Source: Thauera sedimentorum
Lineage (GTDB): Bacteria > Pseudomonadota > Gammaproteobacteria > Burkholderiales > Rhodocyclaceae
Assembly (NCBI RefSeq): GCF_014489115.1
Contig: NZ_JACTAH010000002.1
Location: 558,001-622,000, forward strand
DNA: 64,000 nucleotides
Direction of reading: 5' to 3'
Each line of letters begins with the position of its first letter. Position 1 is the first letter of the stretch. This document shows, in pieces, positions 1 through 6,734 of this stretch. A program made the position numbers and the translations under genes. The notes beneath the pieces are model-generated. The model was not told where the DNA came from, did no database searches, and worked only from the letters and a program-made list of their open reading frames with translations.

Positions 1-45
1 TGCGGCAAAACCGCAGCGCCTGCAAGCTGCGCCGCAGCGTAGTGC

Positions 46-423
46 TCAGTCCTGCTGCTGCCCGGTCTGTTGTGCAGCGATCTCGGCGCGCACCTCGTCC
101 ATGTCGAGATTGCGCGCACCATCCACGATGTGCTGCAGGGCGTTGGCGGGAATCGCACCGGATTCGCGGAACACCATGATGCGCTCACGGATCACCGCCA
201 GCGTGGGGACCGAGCGGATGCCGAACACCGAGGCCAACTCCTGCTGCGCGTCGGTGTCGATCTTGCCGAAGACGATGTCCGGGTTGGCCTCGGCGGCGGC
301 CTCGAAGACCGGGCCGAAGCTCTTGCACGGCCCGCACCAGGTGGCCCAGAAGTCGAGGAACACGATCGGGTTGTCGTTGATGATCTGTTCGAAGTTCTCG
401 CCGGTGATTTCAATGCAGGCCAT
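46..423 (-). CDS. Thioredoxin-fold protein (TrxA-like)
   Basis: A 125-residue single-domain thioredoxin. The redox centre is WCGPC with Cys30 and Cys33, and the cis-proline loop is the SVP at residues 71-73. There is no signal peptide, so it is cytoplasmic and expected to reduce disulfides of client proteins using thioredoxin reductase. The C-terminus carries a polar Gln-rich tail (QQTGQQQD) beyond the normal ~108-residue thioredoxin length. The start is the ATG at 423. A small hairpin TGCGG-CAAAA-CCGCA lies at 1-15 downstream. It could be a housekeeping thioredoxin or a co-chaperone-like accessory one; the sequence does not decide this. Confidence 0.9.
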   Translation of the reverse strand: MACIEITGENFEQIINDNPIVFLDFWATWCGPCKSFGPVFEAAAEANPDIVFGKIDTDAQQELASVFGIRSVPTLAVIRERIMVFRESGAIPANALQHIVDGARNLDMDEVRAEIAAQQTGQQQD

Positions 424-495
424 ATCGGTGCCGCTCCGTGGGGTGGTCGAGCGCCCATGCTAACCCAGCTGACCGCGCGCCGCCCACCGGGCGGG

Positions 496-571
496 CTGTA
501 GGAGCGGCCTTGGCCGCGATGCGGACTTCGAGGAAACAGCCGCTGCATCGCGGCCAAGGCCGCTCCTACAG
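496..571. repeat. Dispersed palindromic repeat, copy 1
   Basis: Two long inverted arms, GTAGGAGCGGCCTTGGCCGC with GATGCGG and its reverse complement, flank a short variable loop. The copy lies between the thioredoxin gene (upstream side) and the 3' end of the LysR gene. Sister copies lie near 9471, 17485, 29369, 35771, 36840, 49631, 51414 and 60967. It resembles a REP-type extragenic palindrome. No transposase is nearby. Confidence 0.9.
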
Positions 572-578
572 CCCGCGC

Positions 579-1490
579 CTACGGACGGCCGTTTCGCGCC
601 GCGGCGCAGACCTCGTCCAGCACCTCCAGGAAGCGTGCGGTCACCGCCGGCGGCTCGCGGTCCGGCCAGGCGACCGAGAGCGGGAAGTCCGCGCCGCCAT
701 CGCTCAGCGGCAGGTATCGCACCCGCGGGATGCGCACGCAGGCCAGCGGCGCGGGCAGCAGCGCCAGGCCCAGGCCGGCGGCCACCAGGCCGATCTGGGT
801 GGTGGCTTCGCGCGCGGTCTGCACGATGCGGGGCACGAAGCCCGCCGCGCGCGCCAGTTGCTGCAGCATGTCCGGCAGGCCGGTGCCGGTACCGGGCGGA
901 AAGGTGATGAACTCCTCCTCCGCCAGCTCGGCAAAGCCCACCGACGCGCGCTGTGCCAGGCGGTGGGCGGCGGGCATGACCAGCAGCAGCGGTTCGCGCG
1001 CCAGTTCGCGCAGCGCAATGCCCGGCGGCGCCGCGTCGGCGCCCACCCGCACCAGGCCCACGTCCAGCTCGCCTTCGGCCAGCGCGGCGAACTGCGCGGT
1101 GGTGAACAGTTCGCGCAGTTGCAGGCGGACTTCCGGATGGCGGCGGCGGAAGGCCGACAACAGGTCCGGCATGATCTCGGTGTAGGGCAGCGAAGAGGTG
1201 AAGCCGACCCGCAGCTCGCCCACCTCGCCGGCCGCGGCGCGGCGCGCGTCCTCGGCCGCATGTGCGGCACGCGCCAGGATGGCCCGCGCGTGCTCCAGGA
1301 AACGCCGCCCGGCCTCGGTGAGCGCCACCTTGCGCCGCGAGCGTTCGAACAGGCGGGCGCCCAGTTCCGCCTCGAGGTCGCGGATCTGCATGGACAGCGG
1401 CGGCTGGCCGATGTGCAGGCGCTCGGCCGCGCGGGTAAAGCTCAGGGTCTCGGCAACGGCGACGAAGTAGCGCAGGTGGCGCAGTTCCAT
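579..1490 (-). CDS. LysR-family transcriptional regulator
   Basis: A 303-residue LysR regulator. The N-terminal winged helix-turn-helix occupies roughly residues 1-60 (MELRHLRYFVAVAE...FTRAAERLHIGQPPLS), followed by the two-lobed effector-binding domain with the usual PPGTGTGLPD and GLVAAGLGLALLP segments. The start is the ATG at 1488-1490, which matches the family's canonical MELRHLRYF opening; longer in-frame starts would add a non-homologous leader. It is divergent from the exporter gene at 1567 with a 76-bp AT-richer gap, the classical arrangement for a LysR protein controlling its neighbour. Effector unknown. Confidence 0.93.
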   Translation of the reverse strand: MELRHLRYFVAVAETLSFTRAAERLHIGQPPLSMQIRDLEAELGARLFERSRRKVALTEAGRRFLEHARAILARAAHAAEDARRAAAGEVGELRVGFTSSLPYTEIMPDLLSAFRRRHPEVRLQLRELFTTAQFAALAEGELDVGLVRVGADAAPPGIALRELAREPLLLVMPAAHRLAQRASVGFAELAEEEFITFPPGTGTGLPDMLQQLARAAGFVPRIVQTAREATTQIGLVAAGLGLALLPAPLACVRIPRVRYLPLSDGGADFPLSVAWPDREPPAVTARFLEVLDEVCAAARNGRP

Positions 1491-1566
1491 ATATCTGCAA
1501 AACGTATCAATACACTCTTTCGAATATATTGGACTGGCCGCTACGCGGCAACATACGATCTGCGCC

Positions 1567-2829
1567 ATGTCCCGCACGACCACCGCCCCGCTCGATCTGC
1601 CCCCGCCGTCGGCCACAGCCCCGGGCACGCCGCCCGCCCGCCTGGAGGCCGGCACCGCCGCCTACCGGCGCGCCAACCTGGCGCTGTTCGTCGGCGGCTT
1701 CGCCACCTTCGCCATGCTGTACGGCACCCAGCCCATCCTGCCCCTGCTGTCCAGCGAGTTCGCGGTGAGCCCGGCGCGCGCCAGCCTGTCGGTATCGGCC
1801 GGCACCGGCGCGCTGGCGCTGGCGCTGATTCCCGCCAGCGTGCTGTCCGACCGCTACGGCCGCAGCCGGGTGATGAATGCGGCGCTGGCCTTGGCGGCCC
1901 TGCTCGCGCTGGCTGCCGCCTTCGTCGGCAGCTTCGATCAGTTACTGGTGCTGCGCGCCCTGCTCGGCCTGGCCCTGGCCGGCCTGCCGGCTGCGGCGAT
2001 GGCCTGGCTGGGCGAGGAGATCGCCCCCAACGCGCAGGGCCGCGCGATGGGCCTGTACATCGCCGGCAACGCGCTCGGCGGCATGAGCGGACGCTTCCTC
2101 GCCGCGCTGCTGACCGACTTCACCCACTGGCGGATCGGGCTGGGGGTGCTGGGCGTACTCGGCCTCGCGGCGGCGCTGGCCTTCTGGCGCTGGCTGCCGG
2201 CCTCGCGCCATTTCCAGGCGCGGGCGGCCACGCCGCGGCGCATCCTCGGCGACGTGGCGGCGATCTACCGCGACGCCGGCCTGCCCTGGCTCTTCCTCAC
2301 CGCCTTCGTGATCATGGGTGCCTTCGTCGGGCTCTACAACTACCTGGGCTTCCGGCTGCACGATGCGCCCTTCGGGCTCGGGCAGACCGCGATCGGCGCC
2401 GTCTTCCTGCTCTACCTGGTGGGAACCTTCGCCTCCGCCTGGGCCGGGCGGCTCGCCGACCGCATCGGCCGGCACAACGTGCTGTGGATCATGACCCTGG
2501 TGATGGCCGCCGGACTGGCGCTCACGGTCAGCGACCATCTGCCGGTGCTGATCATGGGCGTGGGCATCTTCACCTTCGGCTATTTCGCCACCCACACCGC
2601 CGCCAGCAGCTGGGTCGGCAAGCGTGCCGGCGAGCGCCGCGCCCTGGCTGCCGCGCTCTACCTGTGCAGCTACTACTTCGGCAGCAGCGTGCTCGGCACC
2701 CTGGGCGGGTTCGCCTGGAGCGCCGGACGCTGGCCGGGCATGGTGGCCATGCTGCTCGCCTGCACCGCGGCGGCCTTTGCGGTGGCGCTCTACCTGCGGC
2801 GCCTGGGGTCTGCCGCGGCCGAAGGCTGA
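1567..2829 (+). CDS. ynfM: Major facilitator exporter, YnfM family
   Basis: A 420-residue, 12-helix MFS protein. The conserved inter-helix 2-3 loop is present as SVLSDRYGRSRVM (about residues 93-105) and repeated in the second half as GRLADRIGRHNVL. Length and segments such as MLYGTQPILPLL match the YnfM type of proton-driven exporter, known in enterobacteria next to a LysR gene. It has a ~40-residue Pro/Ala-rich cytoplasmic N-terminus. It sits divergent to the LysR gene ending at 1490 and is probably regulated by it. Substrate is not predictable. The symbol is by family resemblance. Confidence 0.85.
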   Translation: MSRTTTAPLDLPPPSATAPGTPPARLEAGTAAYRRANLALFVGGFATFAMLYGTQPILPLLSSEFAVSPARASLSVSAGTGALALALIPASVLSDRYGRSRVMNAALALAALLALAAAFVGSFDQLLVLRALLGLALAGLPAAAMAWLGEEIAPNAQGRAMGLYIAGNALGGMSGRFLAALLTDFTHWRIGLGVLGVLGLAAALAFWRWLPASRHFQARAATPRRILGDVAAIYRDAGLPWLFLTAFVIMGAFVGLYNYLGFRLHDAPFGLGQTAIGAVFLLYLVGTFASAWAGRLADRIGRHNVLWIMTLVMAAGLALTVSDHLPVLIMGVGIFTFGYFATHTAASSWVGKRAGERRALAAALYLCSYYFGSSVLGTLGGFAWSAGRWPGMVAMLLACTAAAFAVALYLRRLGSAAAEG

Positions 2830-2854
2830 AGCCTGCGCCCGGCCGCCGGGTGCG

Positions 2855-3205
2855 TCACTCGTCCTCGCCCTTGATGCCCTGCGCCAGCCCGCGGGCGCCG
2901 TCGCGCGCCGCGTGGCCGATCTTCACGCCCGCGTCACGGGCGATGTGGCCGACCGCCTTGCCGGCTCTGACCACGCCATGACCCACCGCCTTGCCCACGT
3001 CGCGCGCGCCTTCGCCGATGTCGCGCATCGTCGAACCCACCGCGTGGCCGACCTCGCCGGCCGTGGACCTTTGCTCCCCGGCAGATCCGCTACCGGCTTC
3101 CGCATGGGCCGCAGCCGGCAAGGCAAACGCGCCGAGCGCGCACAACACCGCAAGACCGCGCAGGGCACGGATCGAACCGCCGGACAGTTTGCGCATCGTG
3201 TTCAT
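2855..3205 (-). CDS. Small exported Gly/Ala/His-rich protein
   Basis: 116 residues with an N-terminal basic and hydrophobic signal peptide (GLAVLCALGAFALPAAAHA) and a predicted cleavage site near residue 35. The mature part is an amphipathic series of about 11-residue units built on GxAVGH / GARDVGKAVGHG / AGKAVGHIARDAG, suggesting a periplasmic helical or LEA-like protein. No known domain was recognised. It is convergent to the exporter gene, with a 25-bp gap. Function unknown; the signal peptide and repeats are seen directly. Confidence 0.75.
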   Translation of the reverse strand: MNTMRKLSGGSIRALRGLAVLCALGAFALPAAAHAEAGSGSAGEQRSTAGEVGHAVGSTMRDIGEGARDVGKAVGHGVVRAGKAVGHIARDAGVKIGHAARDGARGLAQGIKGEDE

Positions 3206-3368
3206 GATCGCTCCTCCGATGGTCTGTTCAACACCCTTTCAAGCCTAGCCGCGCGCCGGGCGGGGCGCCGTAAGCAGGCGTAACATGCGGATTTCCGGGA
3301 CGATATGGATCGTCGGCATGCCAAACCGGTCAACGTGAAACACCGAGCGATATCCGGGAGCGCACCCC

Positions 3369-3965
3369 ATGTCTGCCCCTGTCCTGCCCACCGCCGCCCT
3401 GCTTCTGGCACTGTGCTGGAACACCTCCGCCAGCGCACAGATCTACCGATGCGTGGACCCGGCCAACGGCCACACCAGCTTCACCGACCAGCCCTGCCCG
3501 CCCGGCCAGACCGCCGCCGAGATCGCGGTACCGGAACCCAACACGGTGGATAGCAGCGGCGCCCGCGAGCAGGCCCTGCTGCGCGAGATGGAGGCACTGC
3601 GCGAGCGGGTGCGCGCGGCCGAGGAAGCGCGGGTGCAGCGTTCGGAAGCCGACCTGCAGGCCGAGCGTGTCGACAGCTTCGCCTGCAGCCAGGCGCAACG
3701 CGCCTATGAACTGGAGGCGGGGGCGCTGAAGCAGAACGAGGCGGCGATCGAAGCCAAGCGGGCGGCCATGTACGGCGCCTGCGGACTGCGCGAGCCCGAC
3801 CGGCTGGAGATCGAGCAGAAGATCATCGTGCCGCGCACCGTGCGGCGGCCGCTCTGGCACGACGACCCGCCGCGCTACCCGGAACCGCCCCCGCCCCGTT
3901 TCACCGGGCGCGAGCGCGTGCCGGCCACCGAACCGGAGCTGCGCCCGCAGATCCTCCAGCGCTGA
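3369..3965 (+). CDS. DUF4124-domain exported protein
   Basis: 198 residues: signal peptide (LPTAALLLALCWNTSASA), then the DUF4124 signature of QIYRCVDPANGHTSFTDQPCP (residues about 24-44; Q-x-Y-x-C/W ... G-x-x-x-F/Y-T/S-D-x-P-C), then a charged coiled-coil-like stretch at about residues 60-125 and a Pro-rich C-terminus. DUF4124 proteins are common periplasmic proteins of beta- and gammaproteobacteria with no assigned biochemical role. The start ATG follows a purine-rich stretch. It converges with the LOG-family gene, only 10 bp apart. Confidence 0.85.
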   Translation: MSAPVLPTAALLLALCWNTSASAQIYRCVDPANGHTSFTDQPCPPGQTAAEIAVPEPNTVDSSGAREQALLREMEALRERVRAAEEARVQRSEADLQAERVDSFACSQAQRAYELEAGALKQNEAAIEAKRAAMYGACGLREPDRLEIEQKIIVPRTVRRPLWHDDPPRYPEPPPPRFTGRERVPATEPELRPQILQR

Positions 3966-3975
3966 ACGCTACGCC

Positions 3976-4584
3976 TCAGGTCTCGCCGCGCCCGACCCAC
4001 TTGGGCAGCGCGGGCGGCTGGTAGGCCGCGAAGCGATCGAGCAGGGCCGCGGGGTCGGACTCGACCACCGCCATCGCACGGTGTTCGGCGCGCACGAACT
4101 GCTCGTCCGCCGCATGGTCGAGGAAGGCGATCAGCGAGTCGTAGTAGCCCGCCACATTGAGCAGGCCGCAGGGCTTGCGGTGGAAACCGAGCTGGCCCCA
4201 GGTCCACACCTCGAAGATCTCCTCGAAGGTGCCGATGCCGCCCGGCAACGCCACGAAGCCGTCGGCCAGTTCCGCCATCAGTGTCTTGCGCGCGTGCATA
4301 GACGGGGTGACGTGCATCTCGGTCAGGCCCGCATGGGCCAGTTCCTTGCGCATCAGCGACTCGGGAATCACCCCCACCGCCTCGCCGCCCAGGCGCAGCA
4401 CCTCGTCGGCCACCACGCCCATGATCCCCAAGCTGGCCCCACCATACACCAGGCGGATGCCGCGCGCGACCATGGTCGCGGCCAGCGCGCGGGCAGCATC
4501 GGCATAGGCTTCGATCCGGCCAGTGCTGGAGCCGCAATAGACGCAGAGACTTTTGAGGGCAGACGGAGTGCTGGTGTCGGTCAT
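3976..4584 (-). CDS. LOG-family phosphoribohydrolase
   Basis: A 202-residue Rossmann-like protein of the TIGR00730/LOG family. It has VYGGASLGIMG (nucleotide-binding glycine loop, about residues 46-56) and the diagnostic catalytic motif PGGIGTFEE at residues 114-122. Family members cleave nucleoside 5'-monophosphates (N6-modified AMP, cytokinin precursors in some organisms) to free base and ribose 5-phosphate. In bacteria without cytokinins the role is usually nucleotide salvage or is unknown. Cytoplasmic. The upstream gap of 161 bp before the antitoxin gene is divergent. Confidence 0.9.
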   Translation of the reverse strand: MTDTSTPSALKSLCVYCGSSTGRIEAYADAARALAATMVARGIRLVYGGASLGIMGVVADEVLRLGGEAVGVIPESLMRKELAHAGLTEMHVTPSMHARKTLMAELADGFVALPGGIGTFEEIFEVWTWGQLGFHRKPCGLLNVAGYYDSLIAFLDHAADEQFVRAEHRAMAVVESDPAALLDRFAAYQPPALPKWVGRGET

Positions 4585-4745
4585 GGAGAATCCCGGGTGT
4601 GGTGACGTAGGAACCGGTCACTGACCGGCAGACCGCAATGGTAACGCCCGGCATCCACCCAATGGACCATTCGACGAAGCACACATCGCTTGCCGACCCA
4701 ATCGTCGGGCGCTACTTTGGTGGCACCCGACGCCGGAGCCCATCG

Positions 4746-5030
4746 ATGAGCACGACCTCGCCGAAACTTCCCGAGGATCTGAAGCAACTCGCGCTGGCCG
4801 CAGCCAGGCAGCAGGGTGTCAGCCCTCATGCCTTCATGGTCGACGCGATCCGGTCCGCAGCGGTGGCGGCAGAGAAGCGTGCGAGCTTTGTCGCCGACGC
4901 CCTTGCCGCGCAGGCCGAGACACTTGAATCGGGACAGGCTTATACGGCAGATGCAGTGCACACCTACGCGCGGGCCCGGGCGCGGGGTGAGCTTGTCGCC
5001 CGGCCAGAGGCCGAGTCTTGGCGCAAGTAA
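4746..5030 (+). CDS. Ribbon-helix-helix-like antitoxin
   Basis: 94 residues (MSTTSPKLPEDLKQL...). The opening has the pattern of CopG/ParD-type antitoxins (LPEDLKQLALAAARQQGVSPHAFM), in which a beta strand is followed by two helices for operator binding. The rest is helical and toxin-binding. The ATG at 4746 is chosen because it matches the family N-terminus; an in-frame upstream ATG at 4638 would add a non-homologous leader. It overlaps the toxin reading frame (start at 5018) by 13 bp, the usual antitoxin-first order. It probably autoregulates its promoter in 4585-4745. Confidence 0.8.
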   Translation: MSTTSPKLPEDLKQLALAAARQQGVSPHAFMVDAIRSAAVAAEKRASFVADALAAQAETLESGQAYTADAVHTYARARARGELVARPEAESWRK

Positions 5031-5313
5031 TTTACGCTCGACGGGCGCTGGCCGATCTTGAACGGGTAACAGATTTCTTGCTCGACACCGAGCCTGCCAC
5101 GGCGCAGCTCACGGTTGAGTGATTGCCGAGGCGGTACAGATACTCAAGCAGCACCCGTTCATCGGGCGCCCGGTGGAGCACGACTTGCGCGAACAGGTCA
5201 TCTCGCGCGGCACCACCGGCTATCTGGCCTTGTACGCATATGTGCAGGAACACGGTGCGGTACTGATACTCGCGATTCAACACCAGCGCGAGGCCGGTTA
5301 TCCGTTGATCTGA
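5018..5313 (+). pseudogene. ParE/RelE-type toxin, frameshifted
   Basis: From a TTG at 5018 the reading frame gives LAQVIYARRALADLERVTDFLLDTEPATAQ..., a ParE N-terminus. It ends at a TGA at 5120-5122. The remainder of the toxin (IAEAVQILKQHPFIGRPVEH...REQVISRG..GYLALY...LILAIQHQREAGY) continues in another frame from 5122 to 5313. Restoring one missing base near 5119 would rejoin the two halves into a normal ~98-residue ParE. The antitoxin upstream is intact. Either the toxin has been inactivated by a single-base deletion or the read has an error at this position. Confidence 0.8.
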
Positions 5314-5408
5314 TCACCAGGTTCGCGAACGCTCGCCAGCAGCTAACTGCCGCCCACCGCAAGGCCGTTGTCCTCACTCCATGCAATCAAGGCGGCCTCC
5401 TGATAAAT

Positions 5409-5447
5409 GGGGACAGCCCACGTTTCTGCAAACCGTGGTCTGTCCCC
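5409..5447. repeat. Inverted repeat GGGGACAG...CTGTCCCC
   Basis: An imperfect 39-nt palindrome beginning GGGGACAGCCCACG and ending CGTGGTCTGTCCCC. A second, shorter relative is at 5712-5746 in the same orientation. The sequence class resembles REP palindromes linked to REP-associated tyrosine transposases. No such transposase is in the window. Confidence 0.8.
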
Positions 5448-5454
5448 AAAACTT

Positions 5455-5700
5455 CTAGGAAAGATTAATTCGTCCACTGCGATCCAACCACGCAATCAAT
5501 GGATAAGCCAACAAGGTTAAGACTAAAAAACTCGCAGCATGGTATGTGCATGATATCGCAAACGCTCCGGCTAGATATCCAATGCCTTCACCACTGCCAG
5601 TTAATACAACATTGACCAATCCGTTCGCCATTCCACCAAATAAGCCGACCAATCCATTTATCTTTGCAAGGGAACTCAATCGAATCAAGCTAACCTCCAT
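5455..5700 (-). CDS. Small two-helix membrane protein
   Basis: 81 residues from the ATG at 5698-5700 (MEVSLIRLSSLAK). There are two clear hydrophobic helices, roughly residues 14-30 (GLVGLFGGMANGLVNVVL) and 36-66 (YLAGAFAI...FLVLTLLAYPLIAWL), then a short polar tail. No family was recognised. No strong Shine-Dalgarno sequence precedes the ATG; the open frame extends upstream to 5847, so TTG codons between 5700 and 5764 are alternatives. It is the last of four minus-strand genes in the cassette-like island, and its leader contains the palindrome at 5712-5746. Unknown function. Confidence 0.5.
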   Translation of the reverse strand: MEVSLIRLSSLAKINGLVGLFGGMANGLVNVVLTGSGEGIGYLAGAFAISCTYHAASFLVLTLLAYPLIAWLDRSGRINLS

Positions 5701-5711
5701 TGGACAAATTC

Positions 5712-5746
5712 GGACAGCCCGCGTTTTCTCAAACCGTGGTCTGCCC
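5712..5746. repeat. Second copy of the GGACAG...CTGCCC palindrome
   Basis: A diverged copy of the inverted repeat at 5409-5447: GGACAGCCCGCG, a short AT-rich loop, then AAACCGTGGTCTGCCC. The two copies bracket the small membrane-protein gene in direct orientation, about 300 bp apart. They may form hairpins in the transcript. Confidence 0.7.
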
Positions 5747-5763
5747 AATATATTTCCCAAGAC

Positions 5764-5830
5764 GCCCAACGTGCAGGTAACCGGCCTTGCGCGGCTTTCT
5801 GCGCAAGGCCTGTGGACTTCAGGGTTAAGC
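5764..5830 (-). mobile_element. attC-like site A (integron recombination site)
   Basis: Read on the minus strand, this 67-nt element begins GCTTAAC (consensus RYYYAAC) and ends GTTGGGC (consensus GTTRRRY). Between them is a perfect 10-bp stem, GGCCTTGCGC / GCGCAAGGCC, with an 8-nt loop. The TAA stop of the 135-residue gene lies inside the leading consensus, as is typical for cassette genes. This geometry fits a folded single-strand attC. The L-box arms are only partly complementary. Confidence 0.65.
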
Positions 5831-6232
5831 TGCATCTGGCCGATCATGGCGTAGCTTCGCGAGGAAATGAGCTATGGCGGCACCAAGGCTAGATGAGGCA
5901 AACGCGACCGGAAGAAACAGGACGGTTGCAAAAAGGTAACCCTGAAGCCCAAGAACACGGTCTTCGGGTGGCACGTCGGTCCGACCGAGAGTGAAGCTCA
6001 AGACGCCAAGAGCAAACCAGAAGCCGACGAACGCCCATGTGTGGCGCAATACGTACCGGTATCGGCTCCCTTCCCGGATGGCGAGAAACCCAAATGCAAC
6101 TAGCAAAAGGTATCCGATCCAGGATCCCGCGTACATCGTCTTCTCGGCAACAGCCAGTGGTAATGCCCAGTCGATAACGCCAACAGCTACAGCAGCCGCA
6201 AACGTTTGACGAAATGCACGAATAGTGGACAT
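5825..6232 (-). CDS. Four-helix membrane protein, unknown
   Basis: 135 residues from the ATG at 6230-6232 (MSTIRAFRQTF). Four hydrophobic segments are visible: AAAVAVGVIDWALPLAV (~11-27), WIGYLLLVAFGFLAI (~36-50), WAFVGFWFALGVLSF (~64-78) and YLFATVLFLPVAF...LGAAIAHFL (~98-124). The C-terminus is polar and basic. No family was recognised. The gene begins 8 nt after attC-like site B (consensus core ending at 6241) and its stop codon falls inside attC-like site A, so it fills one cassette unit completely. An upstream ATG at 6277 would start inside site B and is less likely. Confidence 0.6.
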   Translation of the reverse strand: MSTIRAFRQTFAAAVAVGVIDWALPLAVAEKTMYAGSWIGYLLLVAFGFLAIREGSRYRYVLRHTWAFVGFWFALGVLSFTLGRTDVPPEDRVLGLQGYLFATVLFLPVAFASSSLGAAIAHFLAKLRHDRPDAA

Positions 6233-6240
6233 GAGATCCA

Positions 6241-6324
6241 GCCTAACGTGCATGGTCAGCGGACGGCAAAGGCACAAATTTTGACGGTCCGTGGGCGCCG
6301 TTTTCTAGGGATGCATCGTTCTTG
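6241..6324 (-). mobile_element. attC-like site B
   Basis: On the minus strand it ends in GTTAGGC, a perfect GTTRRRY core. The outer arms are complementary as AACGTGCAT against ATGCATCGTT, with one extra base in one arm, as expected for the extrahelical base of attC L-boxes. An inner CGGAC / GTCCG stem follows. The 5' consensus is degenerate (CAAGAAC instead of RYYYAAC). The stop codon of the 89-residue gene is 7 nt before it. Confidence 0.55.
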
Positions 6325-6331
6325 CGGACAA

Positions 6332-6601
6332 TCAGCGAAGGCGCCACGGTCCAGATTCCGATACTCGCTCGACTTTTCCCTCTGATTCGAGTTCGCGCAT
6401 CAGCGCTACAACCCAGTACTGCTGATTGGATGATGTTGCTTTTCTATACTCGCCCCAGTCGAAGCCGCAAGCTCGAAAGATTGGCGATAGCCGCATTCCT
6501 TCTCGGCCAGGCTGGCACTGCTCTGAGGCGCACATGAATTCAAACACGAGTGCTTTTGCTTCAGATCTGAGCCGATTGCCCCTTTCCTCGAACTGCTTCA
6601 T
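6332..6601 (-). CDS. Small basic protein, possible winged-helix
   Basis: 89 residues from the ATG at 6599-6601, preceded by a good Shine-Dalgarno (AGGAAGA, 6-nt spacing). The sequence is highly charged (MKQFEERGNRLRSEAKALV...) and ends RELESEGKVERVSESGPWRLR, a pattern seen at the wing of winged-helix proteins. Two Cys occur, near residues 24 and 29, with another at about 45. No family was recognised. It lies alone between attC-like sites C and B, forming a complete cassette-sized unit downstream of the DUF262 gene. A regulatory role is only a guess. Confidence 0.55.
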   Translation of the reverse strand: MKQFEERGNRLRSEAKALVFEFMCASEQCQPGREGMRLSPIFRACGFDWGEYRKATSSNQQYWVVALMRELESEGKVERVSESGPWRLR

Positions 6602-6653
6602 TGCGTGTCTTCCTGTGCGATTGTGGGATGCGGGAACTGCCCACTGCATGTCT

Positions 6654-6734
6654 GTCCAACGCCGAGCATAACCAGCCGCAAAAAGCGAAGCATAGCGCCG
6701 CTATTTGCGGTCTGAGTTCATGCGCTTGTTAGCT
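6654..6734 (-). mobile_element. attC-like site C
   Basis: On the minus strand it begins AGCTAAC (one mismatch to RYYYAAC) directly at the TAA stop of the DUF262 gene and ends GTTGGAC, a perfect GTTRRRY core, preceded by a TTATGCTC segment typical of L' boxes. An inner stem pairs CCGCAAA with TTTGCGG. The outer arms are partly complementary (GAGCAT / ATGCGC). Length 81 nt. Confidence 0.6.

Noticed and set aside
438..2981. An 847-codon plus-strand open frame
   Set aside because: It crosses the LysR gene, the divergent promoter and the exporter gene out of frame; composition is typical of a shadow frame.
5320..5390. A fourth attC-like site after the two-helix membrane protein gene
   Set aside because: An AGCTAAC and a GTTGTCC occur, but neither fits the consensus cores and no arm pairing was found.
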